Shown here: in pieces, positions 1-7,697 of the stretch | Numbering within the stretch: position 1 is the stretch's first letter | Layout of the letters: each line of letters starts with the position of its first letter | From: Candidatus Rifleibacteriota bacterium | GTDB lineage: Bacteria > Muiribacteriota > UBA6191 > JACPRK01 > JACQZM01 | NCBI GenBank assembly: GCA_016213885.1 | Contig: JACQZM010000345.1 | Location: forward strand, 1-38,962 | DNA length: 38,962 nucleotides | Direction of reading: 5' to 3' | The notes under the pieces: model-generated | What the model saw: the letters and a program-made list of their open reading frames with translations, nothing else | Told to the model about the DNA's origin: nothing | Database searches by the model: none | Translations under genes and position numbers: made by a program

Positions 1-384
1 GTGGGCGTCGTGGGCGCCAATCACATCGTCTCCGCCGGCGCGGCCTTCCCAGATCCGCCCGTGCACGCAGATCAGGTAGTGATAACCGATGTCGCACCAG
101 CCCTGGGTGTGCATGTGGTAGGCCTGGATGGCCTTGACGTTGGCTGCGCACTGCGCGTAGCCCGGCGACAGGTACTCGTTGGCGCCCGCCGTGTGGTGGA
201 CCGCGAGGTGCGTGACGGTGCAGTAGCCGGGGTTGCACGCGGGGGGCTCGGCGCCCCAGGCGGCGCGAGATTCGACCGGCGGCTTGGGATAGCCTCGCGA
301 GGCTCCGGGCGGATGAAGTTTCGGAGCGATCGGGCCGTCGCCATCGCTGTCGATGGAGATCGACACCAGGGCGAGCCGGCGGAC
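1..384 (-). CDS. Peptidoglycan-recognition (PGRP)/N-acetylmuramoyl-L-alanine amidase domain, partial
   Basis: The coding signal enters from about position 384 and runs off the left edge of the window. The translation contains SRAAWGA, then a VHHTAG zinc-ligand motif, then a block reading QGWCDIGYHYLI followed by GRIWEGR and GAHDAH. This order is characteristic of the T7-lysozyme-like PGRP/amidase-2 family, which cleaves the amide bond between muramic acid and L-alanine in peptidoglycan or binds stem peptides. The first His ligand and the structural Tyr are visible; the second His and the Cys ligand would lie beyond the window. No signal peptide or convincing start precedes it: upstream in this frame is low-complexity sequence with only a GTG near 366. 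The preceding RAMP coding signal is in a different frame and stops being protein-like at about 385-400. It may be a truncated amidase gene, an assembly join, or the C-terminal part of a fusion. Confidence 0.8.
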
Positions 385-1103
385 CCGGGCAGGTCGCGGG
401 TCAGGGTCGAGCCGAGGTCCTCGTCCCAGTACCGGGGAATCCAGTCGGAAACAAGGTCCAGGATGGCGACTCTCTGACGCTCGAGCCCAACCTGGGTGCG
501 GGTCACCATACCCTCGGGCCACTGGGACATCAGTCTGGAAACGGCCTCTTCGATCGCCTCCAGCGCCGTTCGCACGCCCGGAGCCTGCCACGGCTCCGTC
601 TTGAACGAGAACATCCCCCTGCCGTGGCGGACCGAGCCTCCGATCAGCACGTCTTGAAGCCGCCCGAGCTCGTCGGCCACCTCCGGCGTCGCCCCGTGGA
701 TCTCGCCCTCGTAGCGGCTGATCCCTCGTCCCGGCACGGTGGTCGCGACGGACCGTACCGACTCGTCGAGGCCTCGATCGAGCACCCTGTCGATCGAGAC
801 GTGGGTCGTCAGAGTCGTGAACGGTGCCGTCTGCTCGTCGGCCAGACGCTCCGTCAGGTAGGCGTGAGGGAGCGGAATCAGGCGGCCGGGGCAGGCGCCG
901 GTCTCGGAGGCCAGCAGGCAGCGATAGGTCTGCGGACGGGGACGAACGCCGGCGAGGCGCTCGGCCAGACGTTCGACGAGGGCCATGTCCCACGCGCCGT
1001 GGCTCCACAGCGACCACGGGAGCCGCGGACCGGTCCGCAGATGGAAGCCGGGGTGGGCCTCGCAGGTGAAGAGAGCCGGCCGTGGTGATGCGGAACGGCT
1101 CAC
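72..1103 (-). CDS. RAMP-superfamily (Csx10-like) C-terminal half, frame-displaced
   Basis: The first two thirds of this frame look like the second domain of a Csx10/Cas5-like RAMP protein. A segment starting with the paired residues HPGFH and LPWS leads to TTHVSIDRV, a GISRYEGEI strand, and a glycine-rich GGSVRHGRGMF loop. RAMP proteins carry such a loop (GGGRSRGxG) near the end of the ferredoxin-like fold. A helical segment follows, ending near DWIPRYW. After roughly position 390 the residues become Arg/Ser/Thr-rich and non-protein-like, and the PGRP domain is read in another frame, so the stop at 72 is probably not the natural end. The GTG at 1103 lies inside the coding region of the N-terminal RAMP half, so this is more likely a continuation of that protein after a frameshift than a separate gene. 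In the Csx10 family these proteins build the backbone or cap of type III-D effectors. Family assignment rests on motifs only. Confidence 0.5.
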   Translation of the reverse strand: MSRSASPRPALFTCEAHPGFHLRTGPRLPWSLWSHGAWDMALVERLAERLAGVRPRPQTYRCLLASETGACPGRLIPLPHAYLTERLADEQTAPFTTLTTHVSIDRVLDRGLDESVRSVATTVPGRGISRYEGEIHGATPEVADELGRLQDVLIGGSVRHGRGMFSFKTEPWQAPGVRTALEAIEEAVSRLMSQWPEGMVTRTQVGLERQRVAILDLVSDWIPRYWDEDLGSTLTRDLPGSAGSPWCRSPSTAMATARSLRNFIRPEPREAIPSRRSNLAPPGAPSPPRATPATAPSRTSRSTTRRAPTSTCRRATRSAQPTSRPSRPTTCTPRAGATSVITT

Positions 1104-1821
1104 GGGCCGTCAGGACGGCCCGGACCGACCGGGGAGCGTCGGGCGCCGGCGGTGTCTCCGGGACCGGCGCCTTCGGCGGCGTCGCGGGCCGGGGCCGGGG
1201 GCCTTCGAGCTCCAGAAGGACCCGCCCCAGACCGCGACTCTTGCCCCCGCCGAGCGCCGTGACGGCGCGGGCTGCCGCCCTGAGCAGATAGACCTCTTCG
1301 TCGGTCAACGGTCTGAGCGACTCCACCCGCGCGCAGAGCCTCAAGCCGCCCGCGAAAGCCGCGGTCGACTCCCGGTGGCCGGCGGAACGCAGCCTGGGGC
1401 TGCGGCTCGATCGGCCGAGCGACTGGGCGGTTCTGAGCTCCCAGCCGCACGAGCCCCGCCGCAGCGGGGCCAGCTGACTCGACCCGGCATCGACCATCCT
1501 GGCGTCGGAGATTCTCAAGGAGCCGGGAAGCCCGATGCCTCCGAACAATCCGCACACGGGACAGGAGCGGTCGGAACAGGTCCGCCGACCCTTGCACGAC
1601 TCCGGGAGCCTGGAAGCCAGCGGGTGGGACGACCCCCTGAGGACCCTTTCCAGGTGCGCTCTCAGCGCGCCCCGAAGCGTCGAAGCGTGAATGGTAGGAA
1701 GACCGTCCGAATCTCGTGCCACCGGGCAGACGCTTCCCGCCGTCTGGGGGCCGGCGCCCGCCGAAAGGCCGGTCCGCACGTTCACCGTCAGCTGGAACTC
1801 CAAGCCGAACTCTCCTTGCAT
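1081..1821 (-). CDS. RAMP-superfamily (Cas7/Csm3-like) N-terminal half
   Basis: Translation from ATG 1821 gives a typical Cas7-like RAMP. It has STLRGALRAHLERVL (the helix that normally follows 'PGSSLRGALR'), a Cys-rich insertion ending CPVCGLFGG, then GSLRISDA, an AFAGGLRL strand and LGGGKSRGLGRV, the classic RAMP glycine-rich loop. A Pro/Ala-rich linker follows, then VRAVLTAREPFRI, which looks like the first strand of a second RAMP domain. At about 1075-1095 the protein-like signal moves to the frame described for 72-1103. The starting frame nevertheless stays free of stops all the way to position 1. In type III effectors such subunits form the crRNA-binding backbone. The gene starts 39 bases after the Cas10-like stop, so the two are probably co-transcribed. 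The frame change could be decay or a single-base sequence error. The normal His/Asp target-cleavage residue could not be located with confidence. Confidence 0.6.
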
Positions 1822-1860
1822 GAACCCCAGCGATAGAGGTCTGGGGCTTTGGCTCCTGGA

Positions 1861-3588
1861 TTAGTCCAGGAACTCCGTCAACTCGATCAGGTCGAAGAAG
1901 CTGGTCTCCCTGACGCCATCGCCGGCTGTCCGGAACAGCAGATTCTCCCACCGGCTCGGGTCCTTGCCGGCGAACTCCGTCGCATACGAACGCCAGTCCT
2001 CGGAGCTGGCCACCCTGTATCGAAGGTTGAGGTCCGCGGCCCTCAGATCCGCCAGCAGGACCTGCCTGAGCTCGTGGACCTGGCTCCGGGGAATGCGCCG
2101 GAAGACCCGGAAGCAGTCCAGGATCTCCCTGCGGAAGTCCGGATAGCGATAGGGCCTCAGCGTCAATCTGAAGTCGCGGCGCGACTCATGGATCTGATGG
2201 CGCAACTCGTCGACGCATGTGGACACGGGTGCCCCGTCGTGGATCACCCAGAAATCGATGGTCGACACGGGATCCGGGCCGCCAACCGCCGACATGGCCA
2301 GCCGGCGGGCGCTTCCCGCCAGCGACTCGGCCAGGCCCACGGCGACGCGGGGAGGATGGTGCGGCCGCAGGATGACCATGCCCACTCTCAGTCGCATCTG
2401 GCGGAGCCCTTCCTGGATCTCCGGATAGCCTCCCAGCGCCTCGGCCTCCTGGGTCAGCAGAGCCTCCACGCCCTCCACCAGCCTGCGGACCGCGTCGAGC
2501 GACCTGCCCGCCGGCAGCACGACCGTCATCTGGCCGACCCCGGTCCGGTGAAGCTGGTAGCGTCGCCTCAACCCGAGCCGCTCCACGAGGGCCTGCGTGG
2601 CCCCCACGAGCACCCGGTCCATGGCGCCGTGGGTCAGCGACACCTGGTCGAGGCCTCCCAGCTCGACGACCAGCGGGTCCACGCCGCTCAGTGAGGCGAC
2701 GATCACGGCCACGTGGTCGGTCCGGTCGGACCGCCCATGACCCCCTGCATCGCTCATGTCGATCGCTTCATCGGGGAGCTCACCACCAGGCTCCGATTGA
2801 GCCCGCCCCGTGGCTCTGCGGGTCTGGCACCCCGGACAGATCAGCTGGCCCAGCTCCTCGTCTCGCTCCGATGCCAGGGCCTGATCGCAGGCCTGACAGC
2901 GCTGCAGAAACCCGGGGAGCGTCGGGAAGGAATCGCCCGGAACCCGCTGCCGGGATCTGGACAGTTGCTGCCTGAGCGAGTCGAGGAGCGCGCCGAACCG
3001 AGGGGGACGCACGAGGTCCGGAGAGCGCCCCAGAAGCGCCTCGTCGGGCCAGATCGGTTCCGCCGCGACCTGGAGGTCCAGGCCGCCGGTGGTTCGACGG
3101 AAGCCCTGGACGAGCCGCGCCATCACCTCTGCGGAACTGTCCGCGCCGACGAGGAGCAGGCCCCCGTCCGGGGACGCCCGGATCGATGAGGAGCCGTCGA
3201 GCCCCAAGGCGCTCAGGAGGCCCGGTATGCAGTCGTCCTGCTGGCCGTGCAGGAAGAGATCGAGACACCGGGAGAGCGACCGGGGATCGAGCCACCGGCC
3301 TCCGGTCCAGAGCTTCTCCTTCAGCCGTGGGACCTCGAAGGCCACCAGGGCCAGGGGGGGGCGGGGGAACAGACTCCGGGTCGTCACCAGACGGACCGGG
3401 TCGCGGGCGGTGAGAATCTCGGTGAGCTCTTCCTCACGGGTGGAATCGACCAGCTTGCTCCGCGTGAGGTCGAGAATCGTCTTGCAGATGCCTTCCAATG
3501 TCGATCGACCGGTCTTCTTTGGCCTCGGGTTCGTTGTTGTAGAATCCGCTTGGAGAGCCACACCGAGGCTTTCCAGAGGGCGGCTCAC
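1861..3588 (-). CDS. Cas10-like protein, HD domain absent, GGDD motif degenerate
   Basis: This 575-residue protein shows the Cas10 plan without the N-terminal HD nuclease. A degenerate first palm covers about residues 75-180 (LALVAFEVP strand, later GGLLLVGA). A zinc knuckle uses C231, C234, C251 and C254. A second palm starts near residue 292 (VAVIVASLSGVDPL). The position of the cyclase GGDD hairpin reads TGVGQMTVVL (about 349-358), so the catalytic Asp pair is absent. The strand RVGMVILRPHHPP, the following helix, and STIDFWVIH match the conserved end of the second palm. The C-terminal helical domain contains RPYRYPDF and IPRSQVHELRQVL, as in Cas10/Csx11-type small-subunit-like regions. 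Known active Cas10 proteins make cyclic oligoadenylates from ATP; this one is predicted not to. A RAMP gene follows downstream, and no array or Csm6-type effector is in view. Confidence 0.75.
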   Translation of the reverse strand: MSRPLESLGVALQADSTTTNPRPKKTGRSTLEGICKTILDLTRSKLVDSTREEELTEILTARDPVRLVTTRSLFPRPPLALVAFEVPRLKEKLWTGGRWLDPRSLSRCLDLFLHGQQDDCIPGLLSALGLDGSSSIRASPDGGLLLVGADSSAEVMARLVQGFRRTTGGLDLQVAAEPIWPDEALLGRSPDLVRPPRFGALLDSLRQQLSRSRQRVPGDSFPTLPGFLQRCQACDQALASERDEELGQLICPGCQTRRATGRAQSEPGGELPDEAIDMSDAGGHGRSDRTDHVAVIVASLSGVDPLVVELGGLDQVSLTHGAMDRVLVGATQALVERLGLRRRYQLHRTGVGQMTVVLPAGRSLDAVRRLVEGVEALLTQEAEALGGYPEIQEGLRQMRLRVGMVILRPHHPPRVAVGLAESLAGSARRLAMSAVGGPDPVSTIDFWVIHDGAPVSTCVDELRHQIHESRRDFRLTLRPYRYPDFRREILDCFRVFRRIPRSQVHELRQVLLADLRAADLNLRYRVASSEDWRSYATEFAGKDPSRWENLLFRTAGDGVRETSFFDLIELTEFLD

Positions 3589-4052
3589 CGAAGGGCCTCA
3601 ATCTACCACGGTCACCCTGGCCCCGCAAGGGAGAAATGGGACATGCTCCGGCGGTTGACGGTGGATCATCGCGCCGCTTTGCCGGACCGGTGACCGGACG
3701 GCCCGGGTGACGCCGCTTCGACTTCATCATGACATCATGGATCTTGGCGTGCCCGACGAGTCACCCCGAGGTCCATCCGGACCGGTGGGGGCCGGGGGTC
3801 CCCCACCTCGTCGTTCCATGGGACTGTCAGCAATCAGAGGACATGCACCCGGTCCCGCTGGTCCCGGTTCTTGACTTCTCTCGGTCTGGTGGCCTATAAG
3901 AACCTATCCCAGGACCCGCAGTCACCTGCGGCCGGCTTCGACGATCGCTGGCGACGTCATCCCCTCCGGGGGCTTCCAGGGGGAGTCATGCGGCAGACAG
4001 CGTTCCGGGGCCTTCGGGGCCAGTGCGGCACGAGTGCCGCGAGGGAGCAGCA
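3589..4052. other. Intergenic region between divergent genes
   Basis: This 464-base spacer separates the Cas10-like gene (minus) from the Lys-rich protein gene (plus). The only clear element is a sigma70-like promoter at 3871-3900 serving the plus-strand gene. I looked for CRISPR repeats because of the neighbouring cas-like genes and found no regularly spaced repeats. Confidence 0.6.
3871..3900 (+). promoter_or_regulatory. Sigma70-like promoter for the Lys-rich exported protein
   Basis: TTGACT at 3871-3876 and TATAAG at 3895-3900 are separated by 18 bases. The element lies about 150 bases upstream of the GTG start at 4053 and stands out in a very GC-rich background. Confidence 0.55.
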
Positions 4053-5441
4053 GTGAAACACGTCGTGAGATTCGGGAGGGCTCTGCCCCTTCTGGTGGTC
4101 GGGTTCGGGATGTTGATCACCCCGCTCTTGGCGCAGGATAGTGACGGGTCAGGGAAGTCCCAGACCGGCGGCTCCGTGATCCGGGATGCCGATTCTTCCC
4201 CGCTCGGAACCGGGTCGGAGTCGAGCGTCGGCAGCGTGTCGGGGGATTCCACGGCCCCGGGCGTCACCGCGGAGACACCGTCGGGCGACGATGCGGCCGC
4301 AAGCGGCGACAGCGGTTCGCCCAAGGAGGAGACCCCCAAGGCCCAGCCCAAGAAAAAGAAGAAGAAGAGCAGCTGGTGGCCCTTCGGGCGCAAGGAGAAG
4401 CCGGAGGAGCCGAAACCGGAGGAGAGCGCCGCACCGGCCCCGGAGGCCGAACCTGCCCCGGCGCCGGCCGCGGAGACTCCGGTGCCGGCCGCGACCTCGA
4501 CCGAGGGGACCGAGCCGGCCGGGCACCCTGCCGGCGCGATCGGCGCCGACAAGGACGCCTCGGAGAAACGGCTGAAAGACCTCCAGGAGAGCCTGCCTCC
4601 CGACATCACCGAGCGTGCCAAGAGGGGCGATTCGAAGATCGCCGACCTGCTCCAGCGGGCCCGTCAGATCCGGGAGCGGCAGCTGCAACGGGACAAGGAG
4701 GCCGAGGAGGAGGCGCGGGTGGAAGAGGAGCGCAGGCGCCAGTCGGAGCTCGAAGCCGCCCGGTTGAGGCGGATGGCCGTCGAGGGACGGACCGAAGAGG
4801 TCCTCTCCGAGACCGGCGAATCCACGGCGTCGGCGAAGGGGGCCAAGGGCGACAAGGCCAAGAAGGAGCGACTCAAGACGCTGAAGGCGAGGCGGGAGGA
4901 GCTGGTCGCCGAGGGCGCCCCTCAGACCGACATCGACAAGTACGACATCCGCATCGCAGCTCTCGAGGAGAGCCTTGCGAGGAAGAGCCCGGCCGCCAAG
5001 AGCAAGAGCAAGGGCAAGGGCAAGACGAAGCCCGCGGCGAAGACCGGTTCGAAGAGCCCGAAAGGCAAGTCGAAGGGAAAGCCGAAGGCGGCGCCCTCTC
5101 CCGCGGAAGAGCTACCGGCCCCGGCGCTCCCGGCGGACGTGTCGCCTGATCCGGCTGGCTCACCGGCTTCCGAGGGAATCTCTGCTCCCCCGGTGAAGAG
5201 GCCCAGAAGGAAGAAGGAGCCGGCCGCGGCGCCGCCGGCCGAGGCCCCACCGGTCGCGCCCCCCGCGGTGCCGGCGGCGGGCACCGCGGCGAGGGCCGCC
5301 CGGTCCTCGCGGCTTTTTCATGTCCGCGTCGCAGGCCCGATGCCGTCGGTGGTCCGCCCGGGTTCCAGAGGCGAGACAAAACAGCACCGCGGACCCCCGG
5401 TCATGTGCAGGATCGAAAAAGATCGAGAAACTTGGCGGTAG
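4053..5441 (+). CDS. Secreted Lys/Pro/Ala-rich coiled-coil protein
   Basis: I chose the GTG at 4053 because GAGGGAG (4041-4047) lies five bases upstream and the product then begins with a signal peptide: basic VKHVVRFGR, a hydrophobic run, and LLAQD as a likely cleavage site. The mature protein has a Ser/Gly/Thr-rich segment, a run of seven lysines followed by SSWWPFGRKEKPEEPKP, a Pro/Ala/Glu region, and a highly charged helical stretch (about residues 170-300; RQIRERQLQRDKEAEEEARVEE as overlapping pieces) predicted to form a coiled coil. A Lys/Ser/Gly-rich tail (KSKSKGKGKTK) and a Pro/Ala region follow. No enzymatic domain is visible. The basic, low-complexity tail would suit binding to a polyanion or cell-wall polymer, but that is inference. 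The last 45 residues are unlike the rest and lie downstream of a terminator-like hairpin inside the frame. Confidence 0.7.
   Translation: MKHVVRFGRALPLLVVGFGMLITPLLAQDSDGSGKSQTGGSVIRDADSSPLGTGSESSVGSVSGDSTAPGVTAETPSGDDAAASGDSGSPKEETPKAQPKKKKKKSSWWPFGRKEKPEEPKPEESAAPAPEAEPAPAPAAETPVPAATSTEGTEPAGHPAGAIGADKDASEKRLKDLQESLPPDITERAKRGDSKIADLLQRARQIRERQLQRDKEAEEEARVEEERRRQSELEAARLRRMAVEGRTEEVLSETGESTASAKGAKGDKAKKERLKTLKARREELVAEGAPQTDIDKYDIRIAALEESLARKSPAAKSKSKGKGKTKPAAKTGSKSPKGKSKGKPKAAPSPAEELPAPALPADVSPDPAGSPASEGISAPPVKRPRRKKEPAAAPPAEAPPVAPPAVPAAGTAARAARSSRLFHVRVAGPMPSVVRPGSRGETKQHRGPPVMCRIEKDRETWR
5289..5317 (+). terminator. Terminator-like hairpin inside the coding frame
   Basis: GCGAGG (5289-5294) pairs with CCTCGC (5305-5310) and is followed by GGCTTTTT. 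This resembles an intrinsic terminator but lies about 130 bases before the stop of the Lys-rich protein frame. No stop codon occurs in any forward frame just before it, so either it attenuates transcription or the frame end is mis-set. Confidence 0.4.
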
Positions 5442-5481
5442 AGGTCTTCCGAACGGGTGCCGAGCTGCCGAAGGACATGTC

Positions 5482-5549
5482 GCCCCCGGCCACACACCAC
5501 ACGGACGCACCCCGCCGGGGGCCAGTTCTTCTTCCGGCCATCAGGCCGG
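5482..5549. terminator. Two hairpins between convergent genes
   Basis: GCCCCCGGC (5482-5490) pairs perfectly with GCCGGGGGC (5514-5522), and CCGGCC-ATCA-GGCCGG occupies 5534-5549. Both lie in the 117-base gap between a plus-strand gene ending at 5441 and a minus-strand gene ending at 5559. They are probably bidirectional terminators, although neither has a long T tract. Confidence 0.5.
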
Positions 5550-5558
5550 GCCCCCCGA

Positions 5559-6467
5559 CTACCTGCCCCAGCCGGCGTTGTCGAGCGCTCGCTCGAGGTC
5601 CTTGATCGACCTCACACCCGAGCCGGCGTGGATGCGGGAGATGGCCATGGGGTCGCTGCCCGGCCGCACCGCGTCGCCGAGGATCGTGAACGTTCCGAGG
5701 TGACCGGCCTGACGCGCCACCTCCAGCAGCCTCTTCGTGGCTCCGCCGTGGGGCCAGATCAGGAAGGCGCCGCTCTCCCGGAGGCCGGTCCGCTTCTGGA
5801 TGGTCTCGCGGGCCAGCTTCAGGTCATCCAGGACGCCCCTCTCGAACTCGGTTCGGCGATCCGGGGGGAGCTTCCGCTCCCGTCCCCTCAGGTTCTCGTG
5901 ACGATCGTACGTGTGGGATTCGATCGAGATCAGGGTGCGCTCCGTCGGTCCCACCTTCACCGGCTGGAGCATCTCGGCGATCTGGCCCCACGTCAGGTGG
6001 GGGGTCGACCCCGGGTGGGAGGCCCTCCAGCGCTCGGGGTCCTCCGTCGCCTTCACCATCAGGCCGATCGCCGCCGGCACCCCACGCTCCTTGAGGACCG
6101 GCCAGGCGATTCGATGGATCGACTCGTAGCCGTCGTCGATCGTCACGAGGAACGACCGGGGAGGCAACGGAGCCTGTCCCTTGAGGTAACCGTACAGCTC
6201 CATCGCCGTGATCGGGTGACCCGACCGCTGCTTCAGCAGTTCGAGCTGGGCCTCGAACTGGGACCGAGACATGGTCAGATCGTCCAGCAGCCCGGGCTTG
6301 CGGGCCGCGTCCTGGTCGGACACGAAGTGGTGGTAGATCAGCACCGCCACGGCGTCGCGTCCCGCCCCGGCCCGGGCAGGGCCGACGCCGGCCCAGAGCA
6401 AGGCGACGCCGACCAGACCCGGGACGAACCGGCCCGGCGACCGGCCGGGGGCGAAGCTGCTAGTCAT
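5559..6467 (-). CDS. Exported PgaB/IcaB-like polysaccharide deacetylase (CE4)
   Basis: This 302-residue carbohydrate esterase family 4 protein removes acetyl groups from N-acetylated polysaccharides, probably outside the cytoplasmic membrane. Residues 14-34 form a signal peptide or anchor. The catalytic motif 1 is VTIDDGY (D111, D112), and the metal-binding motif is SHTYDRH (H185, H190); the SHTYDxH form is typical of the PgaB/IcaB branch acting on poly-N-acetylglucosamine. A later WPHGG segment replaces the usual R/F-P-Y-G motif. The length fits a single NodB domain with a short N-terminal extension. It overlaps the upstream TPR gene by 8 bases, so the two are co-transcribed and may share a role in an exported polysaccharide. 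The exact substrate is not shown by the sequence. Confidence 0.85.
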   Translation of the reverse strand: MTSSFAPGRSPGRFVPGLVGVALLWAGVGPARAGAGRDAVAVLIYHHFVSDQDAARKPGLLDDLTMSRSQFEAQLELLKQRSGHPITAMELYGYLKGQAPLPPRSFLVTIDDGYESIHRIAWPVLKERGVPAAIGLMVKATEDPERWRASHPGSTPHLTWGQIAEMLQPVKVGPTERTLISIESHTYDRHENLRGRERKLPPDRRTEFERGVLDDLKLARETIQKRTGLRESGAFLIWPHGGATKRLLEVARQAGHLGTFTILGDAVRPGSDPMAISRIHAGSGVRSIKDLERALDNAGWGR

Positions 6468-7149
6468 GCTTGCGCATGAGCCTGGCTGCGGTCTTCCCCT
6501 CCCACGATGTGGGGCTGGCCTGCACCGCCTCCTGCCACCACTTCTTCGCGTTGGCCATGTCTCCCTTGGCGCGCCAGCACTTGCCCAGCTTGAGGAACAC
6601 CTTGGGCATGTTCAGAGCGTAGGTGTTGATGATCGAGGGGTTCTTGCGAGCCTGCTCCTCGACGAACGTCAGGTCGGAGAGCGCCTGGTCCACCCTGACG
6701 AACTCCCCGGGAACCTCGATCCCCACGAACCCACGGAGCTCCCTGACCAGGGGGTTGTTGGGCTCCACGACGAGCAGGGCGTCGAGCTCGCTCAACCCCT
6801 TCCTCGCCAGGTTCTTGGAGTTCCTCTCTCGCGCGTCCAGGCAGGTGAGGACGGCGGATCGGGCCTTGGCCTCCACCGACTGGGGCGCCACCTTCACGGC
6901 CCGGTCGAGGTACTCGCGACCCTTCCGGGAGTCGTCCTGCAGACGACCCTCGTCGAAGCGTCGGGAGTACTCCTGGCCCAGCTGGAGGAGAACCTGGAGG
7001 TTCTGGGGCTCCCTGACCACCCGGCCCTCCAGGGCGTACAGGTTCACCTCGGCGGCGATCGCCGGAGCGAGGGTCGGGGCGCTCGAGCCCAGCATCACGA
7101 AAACGACTGCCGCGGATACGATCCGACTCGGGTCCATTCTCTGGAACAT
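6460..7149 (-). CDS. Exported TPR-repeat protein
   Basis: This 229-residue protein begins with a signal peptide (VSAAVVFVMLGSSAPTLAPAIAAEV). The mature part is helical with tetratricopeptide-type repeats: VLLQLGQEYSRRF, a middle repeat ending VEPNNPLVREL, and a C-terminal pair around VFLKLGKCWRAKGDMANA and KKWWQEAVQASP. TPR domains hold protein partners together. The stop overlaps the start of the deacetylase gene, implying translational coupling. An alternative start is the Met four residues in (MDPSR). No enzyme motif is present. Confidence 0.8.
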   Translation of the reverse strand: MFQRMDPSRIVSAAVVFVMLGSSAPTLAPAIAAEVNLYALEGRVVREPQNLQVLLQLGQEYSRRFDEGRLQDDSRKGREYLDRAVKVAPQSVEAKARSAVLTCLDARERNSKNLARKGLSELDALLVVEPNNPLVRELRGFVGIEVPGEFVRVDQALSDLTFVEEQARKNPSIINTYALNMPKVFLKLGKCWRAKGDMANAKKWWQEAVQASPTSWEGKTAARLMRKHD

Positions 7150-7275
7150 AACTATCGCCTCTTGGTCCGTCTTTCTCCCCCGTCGGTGAGGGGCTCGGGT
7201 GGGGAGCCCCGGTCAATTCCCGCCGTCCGATCCGGAACGGTGTCCGGTCCGGATCGCGGCCACTTCCAGCTGGCG

Positions 7276-7686
7276 TCAGAAGGGGCTCACGAACTTCCCG
7301 TTCCGGACCAGGATGGTCTCCATGCAACGCTCCACCTGACCCGCATCGAACGGCTTGTTCACGAAGCCGTCCACGGCCAGGTTCGAGTCCAGGTAACGGT
7401 CGAAGACCTCCTCTTCGAGAGCTGCCGTGATCACCACGATCTTGCTGGCCACGTTGGCCTTTCTCAGCTTCTGGATCACCTCGAACCCGCCCATGCCGGG
7501 CATCGAATGATCCACCAGGATGAGATCGATCCGCTGCGAGGTCGCCAGCTTCAGAGCTGCCTCACCGGTGCCACACAGCTTCACGGCGTACTCGAGTTTC
7601 TGCAGGTGTCGCTGCAGCAGCCTCCTCAGGTCTTCATCGTCGTCCACGATCAGGACGACGCCCTTGGTCTTGCCGGCCTCCGCCAC
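7276..7686 (-). CDS. Stand-alone response-regulator receiver
   Basis: A single 136-residue receiver domain begins at a GTG. The acidic pocket is VDDDED near residues 14-19, the phospho-acceptor is D59 in LILVDHSMPG, and the Thr/Lys switch residues fall in VVITAA and FVNKPFD. No output domain follows, so this is a CheY/Spo0F-type protein that receives a phosphate from a histidine kinase encoded elsewhere. It lies 126 bases upstream of the TPR-deacetylase pair on the same strand, so shared transcription is possible but not shown. Confidence 0.9.
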   Translation of the reverse strand: MAEAGKTKGVVLIVDDDEDLRRLLQRHLQKLEYAVKLCGTGEAALKLATSQRIDLILVDHSMPGMGGFEVIQKLRKANVASKIVVITAALEEEVFDRYLDSNLAVDGFVNKPFDAGQVERCMETILVRNGKFVSPF

Positions 7687-7697
7687 GACGCCAATCT

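Noticed and set aside
1100..1951. Open frame of 283 codons on minus strand
   Set aside because: Overlaps the RAMP and Cas10-like genes in a different frame and reads as Arg/Gly/Pro-rich shadow sequence without motifs.
3589..4052. CRISPR array expected beside cas10-like gene
   Set aside because: No regularly spaced repeats of 25-40 bases are present; only a promoter and unstructured GC-rich sequence.
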